Assembly (NCBI GenBank): GCA_013151655.1
Contig: JAADHX010000463.1
Location: 1-6,184 of the forward strand
Direction: 5' to 3'
Length of the DNA stretch: 6,184 bases
Source of the DNA: Actinomycetota bacterium
GTDB taxonomy: Bacteria > Actinomycetota > Acidimicrobiia > Acidimicrobiales > Poriferisodalaceae
The notes beneath the pieces are model-generated. The model had not been told where the DNA came from, searched no databases, and was given only the letters and a program-made list of their open reading frames with translations. Below, piece by piece: positions 5,247-6,184 of the stretch (the first letter of the stretch is position 1; the number at the start of each line of letters is the position of its first letter). The position numbers were made by a program, and so were the translations under genes.

Positions 5247-6184
5247 TCAGGCAACCGCTCCATCGGACTTGAGTTTGTCGATTTCTGCAGGAGTTAGTCC
5301 GAGTTCGCTAAGCACCGAATCGGTGTCGCTGCCGGCCCCAACTTGGGACGTTGTGAGTTCGGCCGGAGTTGCGCTGAACCGCGGTGCCGGGTTCGGTTGA
5401 AGAACGCCGTCGAACTCTGTGAAGGTGCCGCGGGCCACGTTGTGTGGATGCACTGCGGCCTCAGCCATAGACAACACTGGGGCAAAACACACGTCGGTAT
5501 GTTCCATGATCTCGCACCATTGGTCGCGGGTTTTCGACTTGAGCACCTTGGCGATCTTGACCTTGGCTGCGGGCCAATCATCTCTCGACATCTGCGGCGG
5601 GAGGTCGTCGGTGGTTAGACCCGTTTTTTCGAGCAGCAGTTCGTAGAACTGTGGCTCTATCGAACCGATCGACACATACTCGCCGTCGGAACACTCATAT
5701 ACGTCATAAAAGTGTGCACCGGTGTCGAGCAGGTTGGTTCCACGGTCGCCAAGCATCCCCATGGCATCGAAAGAAAAGAACATGGCCATCAACGTCGCGG
5801 CACCATCGACCATGGCCGCGTCGACTACCTGGCCAACTCCGGTTTGTTTGGCGTTCAAGATCCCGCACACGAGTCCGTAGGCGAGCAGCATGCCACCCCC
5901 GCCGAAGTCGCCCACGAGGTTGAGAGGCGGCATTGGCCCTTCGCCAGCCCTACCGATCCTGCTGAGCACGCCAGACAGCGCTATGTAGTTGATGTCGTGT
6001 CCGGCTGCCGCCGCATACGGTCCCTCCTGGCCCCATCCGGTCATTCGTCCATACACGAGGGCCCGATTGCGTGCGAGACACTGTTCGGGTCCGAGGCCCA
6101 TCCGTTCGGTGACGCCTGGCCGGAATCCTTCGATGAAAGCGTCGGCTGATTCGACAAGTTTCAAAACGGTCTCTACCCCGTCGG
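5247..6184 (-). CDS. mcr: Alpha-methylacyl-CoA racemase, CaiB/BaiF family, N-terminus beyond window
   Basis: This enzyme is predicted to epimerise (2R)- and (2S)-2-methylacyl-CoA thioesters, needed before beta-oxidation of branched-chain fatty acids or sterol side chains. Counting from the TTG codon at 6164 as residue 1, the catalytic residues of the Mycobacterium tuberculosis MCR enzyme (His126, Asp156, Glu241) have clear counterparts: His56 in AGHDINY, Asp86 in VGDFGGG and Glu170 in SIEPQFY. The TTG is not the true start: the frame continues to the window edge as DGVETV and the family reads through here (DGVETVLKLVESADAFIEGF). About 60 N-terminal residues are missing, compared with a usual length near 360. 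The C-terminus ends in the family-typical LGLTPAEIDKLKSDGAV. The gene is followed after 1 nt by the deacetylase. Other CaiB/BaiF CoA transferases are possible, but the intact racemase residues favour this call. Confidence 0.92.
   Translation of the reverse strand, partial: DGVETVLKLVESADAFIEGFRPGVTERMGLGPEQCLARNRALVYGRMTGWGQEGPYAAAAGHDINYIALSGVLSRIGRAGEGPMPPLNLVGDFGGGGMLLAYGLVCGILNAKQTGVGQVVDAAMVDGAATLMAMFFSFDAMGMLGDRGTNLLDTGAHFYDVYECSDGEYVSIGSIEPQFYELLLEKTGLTTDDLPPQMSRDDWPAAKVKIAKVLKSKTRDQWCEIMEHTDVCFAPVLSMAEAAVHPHNVARGTFTEFDGVLQPNPAPRFSATPAELTTSQVGAGSDTDSVLSELGLTPAEIDKLKSDGAVA

Noticed and set aside
1..6184. CRISPR array, tRNA/rRNA genes, insertion sequences, attachment sites
   Set aside because: I saw no regularly spaced repeats, transposase motifs, terminal inverted repeats or tRNA-like segments; nearly all sequence is explained by eight genes with short gaps.

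Overview
The window is GC-rich and every supported gene lies on the minus strand, so transcription runs from position 6184 toward position 1. The gene content suggests a high-GC actinobacterium: an alpha-methylacyl-CoA racemase, a PIG-L deacetylase of the Mca/MshB (mycothiol) type, a zinc alcohol dehydrogenase, and two close ferritin-like paralogues. I lean toward the Acidimicrobiia, but this is a guess from protein style; there is no rRNA or other marker gene to confirm it.

In transcription order: (1) 6184-5247, an alpha-methylacyl-CoA racemase (CaiB/BaiF family) cut at its N-terminus by the window edge; (2) 5245-4430, a PIG-L deacetylase starting 1 nt after the racemase stop; (3) 4433-4068, a small DUF4145-like protein whose GTG start overlaps the deacetylase stop as GTGA. 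These three look translationally coupled. A 105-nt gap follows. (4) 3962-3120 and (5) 3081-2293 are tandem paralogous ferritin-like proteins resembling DUF455, both with complete sets of putative diiron ligands. (6) 2229-1873 is a four-helix membrane protein with a TTG start. After a 95-nt gap come (7) 1777-686, a medium-chain zinc alcohol dehydrogenase, and (8) 680 to beyond position 1, a partial protein of unknown family starting 5 nt after the dehydrogenase stop. This last gene has no stop inside the window, so stop-bounded ORF calling misses it.

How the genes work together is only partly visible. The racemase handles 2-methylacyl-CoA stereochemistry in branched-chain or sterol side-chain degradation, and the alcohol dehydrogenase oxidises an unidentified alcohol or aldehyde. 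The most interesting unit is the two ferritin-like paralogues followed by the small His-containing membrane protein, which may be a diiron oxidase/oxygenase or metal-handling module with a membrane partner. No RNA gene, mobile element, CRISPR array or convincing Rho-independent terminator was seen, and no non-coding stretch exceeds about 105 nt.
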